Below are positions 1 to 9,373 of a stretch of DNA of 64,000 bases, one piece after another. Source of the DNA: Kappaphycus alvarezii (Eukaryota; Rhodophyta; Florideophyceae; Gigartinales; Solieriaceae); assembly GCA_002205965.3 (NCBI GenBank), contig NADL03000068.1, positions 1 to 64,000 of the forward strand. Direction: 5' to 3'. The number at the start of each line of letters is the position of its first letter. Position 1 is the stretch's first letter. The notes under the pieces were generated by a model. It had not been told where the DNA came from. It was given only the letters and a program-made list of their open reading frames with translations, and searched no databases. The position numbers and the translations under genes were made by a program.

Positions 1-947
1 TGGCTTGTGAAAGAATATGCTAAGGAGGTAGAACCAGATGAGATGATTCGTACCGCCATAGAGGCCCGGCTCAACTTCGACGATTTGTTAAGCTCATTGG
101 TATACTTGTGTGATCTCTATGAAAAGGCTGGGTTCAACGCCCAAGCCAAGTACGGAATGCTGCGTAAGGCGGCGATGGGGGATAAGCGGCTCTCCGATTT
201 CCTCTCATCAAGGGCCCTCACACTTTTAATGAACTGAAGGGTACCATAGTAGAATTTGTCAAAAATTCGGAGACGTTTCAGTCACTAAGTGAAATGCCGA
301 CGGAAACCCGTACATCTATGCCGATCGTACATCCTGAAAAGAATTATCAAAGGCCAGCGACTAGCGCAGCAGCATTGGAATCAGTCAGGAGCGATGTCAA
401 AAACTTGGAAGAAAGGTTGGAAACCCGATTCGATAATCGACTTGACATGATAACCTCGCAGTTGGAAAGCCTTACTCTTACCATTAAGAAGAACCAGTCT
501 GGGGCCCCCAAGGCCGCAGAAGTCTGTTCCTACTGTCACAAGCCTGGACACTTTGCAAATAGGTGTCCTGATAATCCACATAGAAACACTCGTTGTGGAA
601 AGTGCGGTCGATATGGGCATCATGAAAGTAACTGCTGGTCTAAAGACAACAGAAAAGCAAATTTATCGGACGCAAGGAGCGAGTCAGGACCAGAGATGAA
701 AATCTTACAAAACAGAAAGGATCACAAGTTGACGGATGCCGGTAACGTATCCATCGCTGAAGAAATCAGTCAAGTCAATGTGACAAAAAGGGATGGGGAA
801 GGGAACATTTTATCGAAGAAACCTAGGCTAGATTATGGAATGCTGGAACATATCCCAGCACCTGTACCTCCTCGAACCAAGAGGTCTGATCAAGTTGTTC
901 CAGGAGTTGGAGTCACTCCGGCCAAGAAGACGAAAAAGAGTAAGTAA
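1..947 (+). pseudogene. gag: gypsy copy A Gag (5' partial, one frameshift)
   Basis: This is the structural capsid/nucleocapsid protein of the retrotransposon, which packages element RNA in cytoplasmic particles. Two CCHC zinc knuckles are visible near the C-terminus of the second frame (294-947): CSYCHKPGHFANRC and CGKCGRYGHHESNC. Upstream are an acidic/coiled segment with repeated Leu-Glu-Arg and a helical capsid-like part (7-237). The two frames are separated because copy A lacks one C near 203-206 that copy B has. The end of gag overlaps the start of the pol frame by about 110 bases in the +1 frame, the arrangement used by Ty3-type elements for frameshifted Gag-Pol. The true start codon lies outside the window; copy B starts at 17751. 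Confidence 0.88.
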
Positions 948-3900
948 ATTTAAGAATATCCCAAAGGACGTACTAGAATATGTGAAGAAGTACAATTTGG
1001 TGGCTGAGCTTGCATCAGCCCCAACTGGGATAACGTTTGGTCAACTTTTGAGGGGCGACGCAGAGGACGCGAGGAAAGAACTCAAAAAAATTATCAGGTC
1101 TAATAAGTCCGCTAAGGGTAAGAAACTGTTTCTTCAATCGGCCTCGACAGCACCAAGACGTCTTAAACTAGTACCAGTCAAAGTATTGGGAATGCAAACC
1201 CAAGCTCTTTTCGATTCGGGCGCTGTTCCAAACCTTATTTCAGAAACTTTGGTGACAGATCTAGGTCTTGAAATTATTCCAACTACTCGAAGAATAACTG
1301 TGGCGGATGGAACCGTATCAAAATGCATGGGCACTGTTGACAAGGTTTCCGTGTTCTTTGGGGACTCTAAAGTTGATTTAGACTTTCTTGTCATGCCTGA
1401 TCTCCCTTTCGATGCAATCATTGGCTGCCCTACCATGGAAAGACTAGGGACCTGCATTGACTTGGGCAACCAAATCGTTTCAGTTAATGTTGACGGCAGA
1501 ACCGTGAAGATGCCCCTGGATTTCGACAAAAGCACACATCCGGTAGATTTGAAAGAAACGGACAGTGAAGATTTCACTTCTAGCTATGACAGCGAAGATT
1601 TCGAACCAACTAACACTTTCGGAAGTGGAGAAGGGTACGCTCGGGGGATACTGAACATGGCATGGGATGATTATGATTCTGGGTTTGAAACAGATGAAGA
1701 CTGGAATTCTAGGGTAGGTGTGACACCTGAATGTGTTTCTTTTTGCGATAATATCGAATCAAAGGACGGAATTCGGAGCATGAAAGAAGATTACAATTGC
1801 AAGGAAAACAGGAATATATCGGATTCCATATCTGAAGATGTGAGCACGCCGGAAAAGGTCCTTCAAAATATTGAGGTTGAGAATCAAGAAAAAAGGGCGC
1901 CAAATGGCAGAAATCCAAGGAAAAGTGCAGCACCTTCCGCCGCCGCCTCACTGAAAATATCCGACATGTTAGCATCTTCCGAAGTAATTGCATGGAGTGT
2001 ATCAGATTTAAGACAAGCAAGTGTACCGGTCACTCACTCATTTGAACTTACCGATACTCAACCAATTTACCACAGGCCTAGACGTCAACCGCCAAAATAT
2101 GACCAATTTATCTCAGAGAATGTTACAAGTATGCTGGAAAATGATATTATTCGGCCAGTTTCATCCCCATGGTCATTTCCAGTTGTGATAGCACCAAAGA
2201 AAGATGGAAAACTTCGCTTTTGCGTCGATTACCGACAGCTGAACCAGAGAATGATACCCGATCGATTTCCGATTCCAAACATGGAAGAAATCCTCGAGGA
2301 CTTGAAGGACGGGAGATACTTCACCTCAATTGATCTTTACACTGGTTATTGGCAGATTCCATTAGATGAAAAATGTAAGGAAATAACAACTTTTACCAGC
2401 AAAGCCGGTACATTCAGGTTCGAAGTGATGCCTTTTGGTCTCATGAATGCCCCAGCTACATTCCAAAGAATGATGAACGAGGTTTTGAAAGGACTTCCAT
2501 TTGCAAGAGTTTATATCGATGATGTGGTGATATTCTCAAAAACCTTGGATCAGCACATATCGCATGTCAAGACTGTGGTGGAGAGAATAGATGCGTACAG
2601 CCTGAAAATTAAGTTAAGCAAATGCTTCTTTGCGAAAACGTCTATCCAATTACTCGGTCATATCGTCGATCAAGAGGGAATTAAAGTGGATCCAGAGAAA
2701 ACGAAAAAAATCAAGTTGGCACCCAGGCCCGCTTCAAAGACGGAGGTTCGAAGCTTCTTAGGACTGGCCTCATATTACAGAAGATTTATCAAAGATTTCG
2801 CCAAAACTGCAGCACCGTTACATGCCAGCACTACGAAGAACGGAAAATTTTACTGGAACAAGGAAATGCAGACTGCATTTGAGGAGCTTAAAGATAAGCT
2901 ATGTGTCCCCCCAGTGCTCATGTATCCAGATTTCAAGAGACCATTGTTGTGGAGACAGATGCCTCAGAACGGTCTTTGGGTGCCATTTTGTCCCAAAAAG
3001 ACGAAAACGGAAGACTACACCCTGTTCAATTCGCAAGTCGCACTCTGAATGATGCGGAAAAGAGATACTCAGTCTGCGAGAAAGAAGCGCTAGCTGTCGT
3101 CTTCGCACTGAAAAAGTTTCGTGTTTACCTTTTATCACTCGAGAAATTTGTCTTGATAACTGATCACCAGGCACTTAAGACAGCATTCCAAAAGAAAGAT
3201 GTACATCACCGCTTGGCCCGATGGCTCGACATTTTCGCAGAATATCGGTTTGAAATTGTGTATAGGCCCGGACGCAATAATCAGCCTGCCGATTACCTAT
3301 CCCGCTTGAGGGATCCATTGATTCCAAATGAAAAAGCTTCCGAAGACATCGTCGGAGTTGCCGAAGTTCAAGTGCCGATCGATAACGAGTACGAAGCTTA
3401 TATTCACGGACTTATTAAATTCCTTGATGGACTAGAAATGAGAAAGGTTGATCTCGAACACAGAAATTGGGTACGCAGGAACCAAAAGGCCTTTACATTG
3501 TGGAATGGGAAACTCTTCCGCACACTAAAGCCGGTCCCGACTAGTGGCCCCTTTGAAAGAAAGAATGAAGATCTTGAGGACTTTCATGATGAGCTAGGGC
3601 ATTGGGATCTCGAAACAACCAAAAAATTCAACTGAGAGATTCTGGTGGCCCAGTATCCATAAGGACGTCTATAATTTCGTGAAAAGCTGTGACAACTGTC
3701 AAAAATTCACTCCGATACGAAAGTATAAGACAACCCTAAGCTTCCCAGTTTCCGCTCTCTTTGAAACCTTCTCAATTGACTTTGCCGGCCCATTCAAGGA
3801 AACCTCTTCCGGAAACAAATACCTCCTTATAGGGGTGGAACATCTTACTGGATGGCCAATAGCAGTTGCAGTTGAGGAGGCCAATGCTGAGGTGGTCCTG

Positions 3901-4624
3901 AGATTCATCGAAAAAGAAATAATTGAACCGTTTGGTCTTCCAAAAAGGATCATCTCAGATAACGCCCTTTGTTTTACTGCAACTTCACTGCTTCGTTTTT
4001 GGAGAAAAAGGGATTCAGCTGAAGACAGTTCTCGCATACGCTCCTATGTCAAACGGTAAAGCGGAGAGGATGGTTGGAACCATCAAACGAGCAATATCGA
4101 AAACTATGTCGAAGAATGAAATCCAGTGGGAAGATGCCTTACCAAAAGTGTTATACGGCTATCGTCGAAGAAGAGGAAGAAGCGGACGGTCACCATTCGA
4201 GCTAATGTACGGAAGGGCTCCTAGAATGTTACAGAGAGACATGGAAACAAATATTATCGATGAAGAGAGTAGAGAAGTCGAACTACTGGCCACTGAAGGC
4301 TGGAGATCACACCGCGCGCTAACACAGACAAGAAATAAGAATGAAGAGCCTCCAGTCCAAACCTTTTCAGTCGGCTCTAAAGTACTTGTAGTACATGGGA
4401 AAGCAATGCAGCAGGCTGTGAAGTGGCCGGCCTTCCAAACAAAGTACTCGAATCCTTGCGTCGTCACGGAGGAAAGACACCCGCACTATAAGCTATGTTC
4501 AAGCTCAGGGAAGAGATCAAGGAGGGCCATCCATGCACGTCGTCTAGTCCCTTACCATCAGAGGCCTGAAGAATTCCTTCTCACACAGGACTATGCGCAA
4601 CCACGGGGCATACTCATCTTTAAC
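835..4624 (+). pseudogene. pol: gypsy copy A Pol: protease, RT, RNase H, integrase (several frameshifts)
   Basis: Pol copies element RNA into DNA and integrates it. Aspartic protease: active-site triad in FDSGAVPNLIS near 1210. Reverse transcriptase: about 2080-2700, with LYTGYWQIPLD, MPFGLMNAPATFQRMM and the catalytic YIDDVV near 2512. RNase H: 2940-3300, with ETDASERSLGA, ending in the gypsy signature RPGRNNQPADYLSRL. Integrase: HHCC zinc-binding part ending CDNC near 3690, first catalytic Asp in IDFAGPF near 3775, second in SDNALCF near 3955, Glu in SNGKAERMVGTIKR near 4050. The frame is lost near 2943 (a T missing relative to copy B), near 3630 (two bases missing) and near 4000. From 3923 one frame runs through integrase straight into the third ORF. 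Confidence 0.92.
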
Positions 4625-4630
4625 TATAGA

Positions 4631-5692
4631 ATGATTCCTATGGGAGGAAAAAGGGCCTGGGAATGGATCATCTCGATTACGCGTGACTACTACGAACTCC
4701 ACGTAATCGTCCATTTCTACATTAATATATGCCTATGTTTTCGTACGTTGAACGGACCATTGCTACCTCAAGAAGATTTCCGACTATTGATCAGAATTCT
4801 ATTCTCATTCCAAAACGGAAGGTTCACGGAAGCAGGTCCAGAGTTTGTGGAAGTCATATATCATTACTCTATAGGAAGGTATGGAATGGTAGCTATCGGA
4901 GACTTGTCGCAAACATATCTGAACATTATCCGTCCGGTTTACGTATTTCTTAAGAACAACCAAGATGTGCGACTGAGAGGTTACAGCTTGCCCCCTGATA
5001 TGGAATATCGACTGGTCCCGTATCCTCTATGGGAACCTTACGTTGCTCCGCTCAGAAACACAACCTCAGCCGAAGACCAGGATCCTCCCGAGGCCGTGAT
5101 GATGATACGAGCTGGACCATCAAGTGATCGGGGCGGATCATCGAAGAGGGCAAGGCGTCGGGAGCAGCGAGGAAGATCGCCAAGAAGATCGCCTCAAACA
5201 CCGCCTAGTCTCCCAGGGGGAAACTATGCATCCTTAATTATTGGACGGCTACCAATTAGACGTTGGCTTCGCGAAATGACAGAGGACCCACGAGAAGCAG
5301 AAGTAATTTCCTTTTTTGCAATTAGTATTTGCATGTGCTTCCAGACCATTCACGGGGCGCACCTTACTCGTGAGGACTCAGTCCTTATGTTGCGAGTTTT
5401 TTTCTCCTTCAGATACCCGTTTCTGGACCCGTTGCCAGAAAAGTTTGCATACTACGTTTATTACCTCACATTTGGAAGGTTTGGAGAAGTGAAACGGGAG
5501 GAGCTCATTAGAGAACACTATGAAACCATACGCCGAATCTACGAAACTCTTGACCAAGGAGATGAGCCGGTCATCGCACGGTACACACTCTCTCATCATA
5601 TTGGAAATGAGCTACTACCATATCCTTATAGTGAACCCTATACTCTCCCTGATGAATGGATAGAACTCCCACAAGAACAACAAGAGCATTGA
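4631..5692 (+). CDS. Third gypsy ORF: 353-residue protein with duplicated domain, unknown function (copy A)
   Basis: I do not recognise this protein. It sits between integrase and the polypurine tract, where env lies in retroviruses and some gypsy elements. Two halves are clearly related. Half 1 has ICLCFRTLNG, then LLIRILFSF, then IGRYGMV, and ends VPYPLWEPY. Half 2 has ICMCFQTIHG, then LMLRVFFSF, then FGRFGEV, and ends LPYPYSEPY. They are joined at about residues 155-195 by an Arg/Ser/Pro-rich linker containing KRARRREQRGRSPRRS, which looks like a nuclear-localisation or RNA-binding patch. I see no signal peptide, furin site or clear transmembrane anchor, so an envelope role is not supported. 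In this copy the frame is fused to integrase, so this may be a C-terminal extension of Pol. The start is the ATG at 4631, which matches the ATGA overlap in copy B. Confidence 0.85.
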   Translation: MIPMGGKRAWEWIISITRDYYELHVIVHFYINICLCFRTLNGPLLPQEDFRLLIRILFSFQNGRFTEAGPEFVEVIYHYSIGRYGMVAIGDLSQTYLNIIRPVYVFLKNNQDVRLRGYSLPPDMEYRLVPYPLWEPYVAPLRNTTSAEDQDPPEAVMMIRAGPSSDRGGSSKRARRREQRGRSPRRSPQTPPSLPGGNYASLIIGRLPIRRWLREMTEDPREAEVISFFAISICMCFQTIHGAHLTREDSVLMLRVFFSFRYPFLDPLPEKFAYYVYYLTFGRFGEVKREELIREHYETIRRIYETLDQGDEPVIARYTLSHHIGNELLPYPYSEPYTLPDEWIELPQEQQEH

Positions 5693-5717
5693 GAACGAGA
5701 CGGGACGTTCGACCTAA

Positions 5718-5727
5718 GTCCGGGGGG
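5718..5727 (+). other. Polypurine tract of gypsy copy A
   Basis: A G-rich run (gtccgggggg) lies directly before the TG that opens the LTR. It is the expected primer for plus-strand DNA synthesis. Copy B has the similar agcgggagggcg at the same place. Confidence 0.75.
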
Positions 5728-6569
5728 TGTTAGGCGCAGATTTTTTTTTGTCGCCGTCATCTACAGGCCTATAGTTTACTGTACTACCTCTCCTTGTCCA
5801 AATTTGCTTATAGTTCCGGTCCTTCCTCGTCCTCCCTGAACCTCGCTTATCATTACCGCGGTCCTCCCCAAATTTACTTCCATTTTATCTAGATATTTTT
5901 ATACTGTATCTACCCCTCTGAATCGATCCCGAATCAAGTTCTTTTTCCCTTTTTGCTTACCTCCTCCTCCAAATTCGTTTTTTTTGAGAAAAAGGGCGCA
6001 AATGCACTACTACAAAATCCCTTGCAGATTTATTTTACCTATTCCTAATCGATAGAACCTGCCCCGGGAGCCTATTTAAACCTTTTTATTCCAAGTTTCA
6101 AACGTCCCTGATCATTTTACTCATCACTCCTCTTCCCCAACACACCCAAAACACCCTCTATCCTCCGTCTACAATCATTTACAACCAAAATGAGCAACCT
6201 TCGCCCCTCCGCCCCCATCACTAAAAACCGCCCCTCTCGCCCCTTAAACGGCCTTGCGCTCGCAGTATATGGCCCGACGGATGCAGACGACTACCTGAGA
6301 CGGCAGACAGCTTCAAGCTCAGTCCCAAATAGTTAGGAAGTTGAGAGTCAACTTCAGACCCAAGAAGCATTTATTTTACCCTAGTCACTAAGCATAGGTG
6401 GTAGACCCTGCCCCTTCCATACTTGCTTGTAGCCCATTCAACTGTCGTCCCTATACACTCCTTTTCGTTCGTTCAACTATACCACGGTAGCACTTTTGTC
6501 GCTTGCAACACCTCCTTCTTGGGGTGGTTGATTCTGAATATCTCTTCTCCCGACGATTTACCCCTATCA
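5728..6569 (+). repeat. 3' LTR of gypsy copy A with an unusual U3
   Basis: The LTR starts TGTTAGGCGCAGA, close to copy B's TGATGTGCGCAAA, and ends CCCCTATCA exactly as copy B does. From about 6302 to 6569 it is homologous to copy B's LTR. The roughly 570 bases in between are unrelated to copy B's U3. They are pyrimidine-rich, contain a TATTTAAA element near 6075 and a C/A-rich leader, and then an ATG at 6190. The length of 842 bp compares with 718-720 bp for copy B. The 5' LTR is outside the window, so its U3 cannot be compared. Confidence 0.85.
6190..6336 (+). CDS. Possible short ORF inside the copy A LTR (48 residues)
   Basis: An ATG in an A-rich context (accaaaATGAGC) opens 48 codons, beginning MSNLRPSAPITKNRPSRPLN and ending at the TAG at 6334-6336. 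The preceding 150 bases are CT-rich with a TATA-like box, resembling a filamentous-fungal promoter and 5' leader. The last codons lie in the conserved LTR part. It may be the start of a captured host exon or simply leader sequence. I do not recognise the peptide. Confidence 0.3.
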   Translation: MSNLRPSAPITKNRPSRPLNGLALAVYGPTDADDYLRRQTASSSVPNS

Positions 6570-6985
6570 GACCCATTACAGAAGGCAACTGGTTACGCAC
6601 ACCAGACAGTCAACTTTGAGGATATTCGACTACGGTCTTCGTCGACATGTGAACTTCGACACGTAATGATCTGGGGGTATGCTCGTCTCAATAAGGAGTT
6701 GGTGAAACTGCCACAACCTGGCGTCTCCAGCAAATGTGCAAAAGCAACCTTACGCCGTCATGCCGTAATCATTTCTCAATTTTCCTGAAGCAATACTGTA
6801 GAACGTGAACGGAGAGTATTGTTCCGGTTCCGTCTCTCTCGTTGCTTGTACTCCAATCATCGCTTAGAACGAGACGACTGTGGATCTGGTCGGAGTGATT
6901 GCCGCATCTTTGGACGACAACGATTACGCATGCATTTCTCGACACGAAAAGTGCCTAGAGGTCTTCGTAGCTGGAAGAAGAGAGA
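6570..6985 (+). repeat. Genomic repeat flanking gypsy A (copy 1)
   Basis: About 400 bases, starting GACCCATTACAGAAGG, recur almost unchanged at 15204-15620. At 15204 the sequence continues leftward into CACCCAGAA without any LTR, so that copy is the uninterrupted version. Small differences include one extra A in the CAATAA run. I find no convincing conserved protein frame in the block and no terminal inverted repeats inside it. Confidence 0.85.
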
Positions 6986-7056
6986 CCTGAACAGCAGAAG
7001 AGAGTGAGAGAGGACGCTCGAGACCGTGAGATCGGTGCAGTAGTTTGGAGAAGGGG

Positions 7057-7130
7057 TAGGTTGTTATCTCGTGTCGCACAGAGGGGACTCGAGTGTCCTT
7101 AATATACTGCGTGAAACGTAGGTAAATGCA
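7057..7130 (-). repeat. Copia LTR fragment, inverted relative to 12556-12630
   Basis: Read on the minus strand this contains GTTTCACGCAGTATATTAAG, then GGACACTCGAGTCCCCTC, then a CACAAC-type stretch. The same order occurs on the plus strand at 12556-12620, where it forms the TATA region of a candidate copia 3' LTR. It is a short leftover LTR fragment. Confidence 0.65.
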
Positions 7131-7140
7131 ATTATCCTCA

Positions 7141-7415
7141 TATATCTTCCAAGAGTAAAACACCCAAACCTTTCCCCATAGGGCACTGGAGACGTACGGA
7201 AAGGTTCGGTGGGTTTGATGCAAAGGCACGCCGCAGCAGCCGTCATGTCCAATGCGGCCTGCTTGATGGCTGGCCTGAAGGCAGCATTGTAGGGAGCGTA
7301 GTTCCTTCCCCATTACTGTGTCGGTATACCCTTTTTGAGTCGATTGCGGTTGTCTGGAAAACCATGGGATAGATCGGATATATCTTCCAAGAGTAAAACA
7401 CCCAAACCTTTCCCC
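7141..7415 (+). repeat. Two 37-bp perfect direct repeats bracketing a 201-bp segment
   Basis: A 37-base unit beginning TATATCTTCCAAGAGTAAAA and ending CCTTTCCCC lies at 7141-7177 and again at 7379-7415. The bracketed segment (7178-7378) holds the short conserved coding piece at 7218-7292. The pair may reflect a local duplication, or deletion scars of a larger element. Confidence 0.8.
7218..7292 (+). pseudogene. Short coding remnant, repeated at 63903 (unknown protein)
   Basis: The frame starting MQRHAAAAVMSNAACLM ends at a TAG at 7290-7292. A related copy near the window end (63903 onward) reads MQRHAATAATSTAICLL in the matching frame. About half of the codon differences between the two are third-position or otherwise synonymous (for example GCC/GCT, GCA/GCG, TTG/CTG, CTG/CTC), which suggests this frame was once translated and selected. 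The homology begins a little upstream with Gly-(Asp/Asn)-(Val/Ile)-Arg. The family is not recognised. Confidence 0.4.
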
Positions 7416-7489
7416 CTTTCCCCATTATCCTCATTCCCCACGTCGGGAAATGAACGCATGTATACTTCCCAGACGCCGCCCGGACTTCA

Positions 7490-8025
7490 ATGTTCTCCAT
7501 TTTGCCCCACCTCCGCTGCTTCTTCCCTGACCTGCAGATCACCCAGTCGCCGATTGCTACCGTTGCCGCATCCCTGGTCGATTTCGCTGCCCAGGGCGTG
7601 TCCAAACGTCTCAACCGCGAGGCCAACCGCTTGCTTGGCACGACCCTTCGCTCATGGGTCCTCATCTACGTCCGCACGGCCCTCGCCACGGTGCCTCGTC
7701 ACCACGCCCGCGACGTCCTCGACGTCCATCGCGCCGCCCTCACCCGCCCCTCACCCGCCCCTCACCCCCCCAACCCAAGACCTCCGTCCCACCCAAGGCA
7801 CCCGCCAATCCCGCCCGCCCACCCGTTATGAGCCCCGCTTACCCCATCACCTCTGCCCCGTACAACCCCGCCCCCACCTCTCCCGGCTCCGCCCGCAACA
7901 AGCGCCCCAGCGCGCTTCCGTCCTCCTCGGCCCCTACCGCCCCCGGCCTCGCCCCTCAACAGTCCCCCGACCTCACCCTTCCATTACCGGGCTCTTTTTG
8001 CGTGCAGGTAGGTAGTGGTGGCTGA
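7490..8025 (+). pseudogene. GC-rich, C3-biased coding island; Pro/Ser-rich C-terminus; unknown
   Basis: Nearly every codon in the frame opened by the ATG at 7490 ends in C or G, quite unlike neighbouring genes. The first 85 codons encode a helical segment (for example SLVDFAAQGVSKRLNREANR and VLIYVRTALATVPRHHARDV). At the C7 run near 7767-7773 the same bias switches to the next frame, which gives a Pro/Ala/Ser-rich tail (PVMSPAYPITSAPYNPAPTS) to about 8007. A CAG/GTAGGT junction at 8005-8010 could be a 5' splice site. It is either the 5' exon of a host gene with one homopolymer error or a transferred fragment. No domain is recognised. Confidence 0.5.
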
Positions 8026-8395
8026 ATTTCGCATCACACCTGGAGTGTCTAACCAGGGGCCGATAGTCTGTACTCCAAGCGATCGTTCACGTTAGTGTCG
8101 GTGAGCTACGCTCCACCTGAGTTCGCACAGGGAAGAGTTATTCAACTCAAGGAAACGCAACTCACCTGGAGAGTCTCACCAGGGGCCTGGGTTCCGACAC
8201 CCTCTAGTTAGAGTTCAAAAAGAAAAAACACAAGAAGAAGGAGAAGAAGAAAAGATAGAAAGAGGATAGTAGATAAGTAGACTAGTAGCAGCAAGCAGCC
8301 TAAGCAAAAGAATCACAGCCGTGGAAGCCTCGCAACTGTCATAGTCTAGCAACTGCCGTAAGCACGGAAGCCACCTCCCTGATTCGTCTAAAACA
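8026..8395 (+). other. Non-coding leader or LTR candidate before copia element 1
   Basis: No coding frame is visible. A 25-base unit (cacctggagtgtctaacc... ending caggggcc) occurs at 8039-8063 and in variant form at 8164-8188. A purine-rich run (8215-8280) is full of AAG/GAA. The segment ends GTCTAAAACA at 8395, followed by TTTGGTGCATCAAG, which resembles the LTR-end/primer-site junction of gypsy B (CTATCA then TTTGGTACTC). It is therefore a candidate 5' LTR end, but no matching 3' LTR end was found. Confidence 0.4.
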
Positions 8396-8409
8396 TTTGG
8401 TGCATCAAG

Positions 8410-9270
8410 ATGGATCCCTCTAAAGATTCTCGAGACCTTTTAAGAATCGAGACTCTCGAAAAGCCCTCCGACTACATCATGCAGGAGAGGCGAATAAGGG
8501 CCATTCCGAGAGTAGAGGATCACGTGATGATCATAATGCTTGGTGAAACATCCTCACGTTTTCAAGCAGAGATAAATGAATAGATAAAACGCTCTGAAAA
8601 GGCGAAAAGTTTCATGACTCTAGGCCTCGGACCTTCTGCTATGGCTCAGGTCAAGATCGGGTCAAAACTATCACTGATGATGACTCAAAACGGCCATGGA
8701 TCTTTGAAATGAGCTGAAGCGAGTCTATACAGCTTCTAACCAGCAAGACATACAAAACATCCGAAATAGACTGGACACGCTGGTACTCGACAAAAATGAA
8801 GATTGGCACAGACACGTTTCCCAGTTTGATGGCATCTGCGGAGTACTGGCAATAAATGACGAAGAACTATCAGAGCGGGAAAAGACCTCAAAGCTTATTA
8901 GGTCGCTTACTCCGTCTTCTGTGGCCCTCTCCATGGCTTGCACGGTCACTAACGCATCATTTGAATATTTCCTGAACGTTGTTCCAGATTGACTCGCTCG
9001 AATATTGAACCCCACAAACCCGCACAGCGCTCCTCGAAGGCGGGAATACATTGAAGAAAACATGGCCTACACAACTCAAGATTCCGTTAGAGGATGCGTA
9101 AGGGTTTCTTCATACGCCAGAGGCGGATATTATCGTGGAAAAGGTCGCGGTGAGAGCCTTGTCGGGTAAACTAGACCTCTAGAAATCTGCCACTACTGTG
9201 GAAACCCTGACCATTTCATATACCTGTGCGGAACACGCCTCCAAGATGAGCGGAACGGTCGCATTCGGAA
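8410..9270 (+). pseudogene. gag: copia 1 Gag
   Basis: The ATG at 8410 (aagATGGATCCC), 15 bases after the probable primer site, opens MDPSKDSRDLLRIETLEKPS. The frame stops at a TAG at 8581-8583 and resumes in pieces. A nucleocapsid-type zinc knuckle CHYCGNPDHFIYLC is encoded at about 9190-9231, with the C-x2-C-x4-H-x4-C spacing of copia Gag. The segment between (8700-9060) encodes helical Gag-like sequence in shifted frames. Confidence 0.7.
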
Positions 9271-9373
9271 ACTCCGGCGTGGGCCTACAGGAAAGCGCCG
9301 ATCCCCACAAGCTGACCGCACATAGAACCCAAAACATAGCCAATACCATTGGGGATCACCAAATCGTCCAGTA

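Larger units (their letters stand above)
1..6569 (+). mobile_element. Ty3/gypsy LTR retrotransposon, copy A (5' end outside window)
   Basis: The internal order is gag, protease, reverse transcriptase, RNase H, integrase, an extra ORF, a purine tract and a 3' LTR, which is the Ty3/gypsy order. The left LTR and the start of gag lie outside the window. The internal region is nearly identical to copy B at 17662-23699, but the U3 part of the LTR is unrelated. The flank starting at 6570 is GACCC, and the same flank occurs uninterrupted at 15204, so GACCC is the likely target duplication. Pol carries several single-base losses relative to copy B, so the copy as read here could not make a full Pol. 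Confidence 0.93.

Noticed and set aside
1134..1577. Long antisense frame opposite gypsy protease
   Set aside because: Shadow of pol; its composition mirrors the sense codons and the same shadows occur in copy B.
4631..5692. Calling the third gypsy ORF an envelope protein
   Set aside because: Position fits, but I see no signal peptide, furin site, heptad fusion region or transmembrane anchor. The basic SR-rich linker suggests a nuclear or RNA-binding protein instead.
7762..7959. Gly/Arg-rich minus-strand frame
   Set aside because: It is the complement of the Pro/Ala-rich C3-biased frame; codon bias supports the plus strand.
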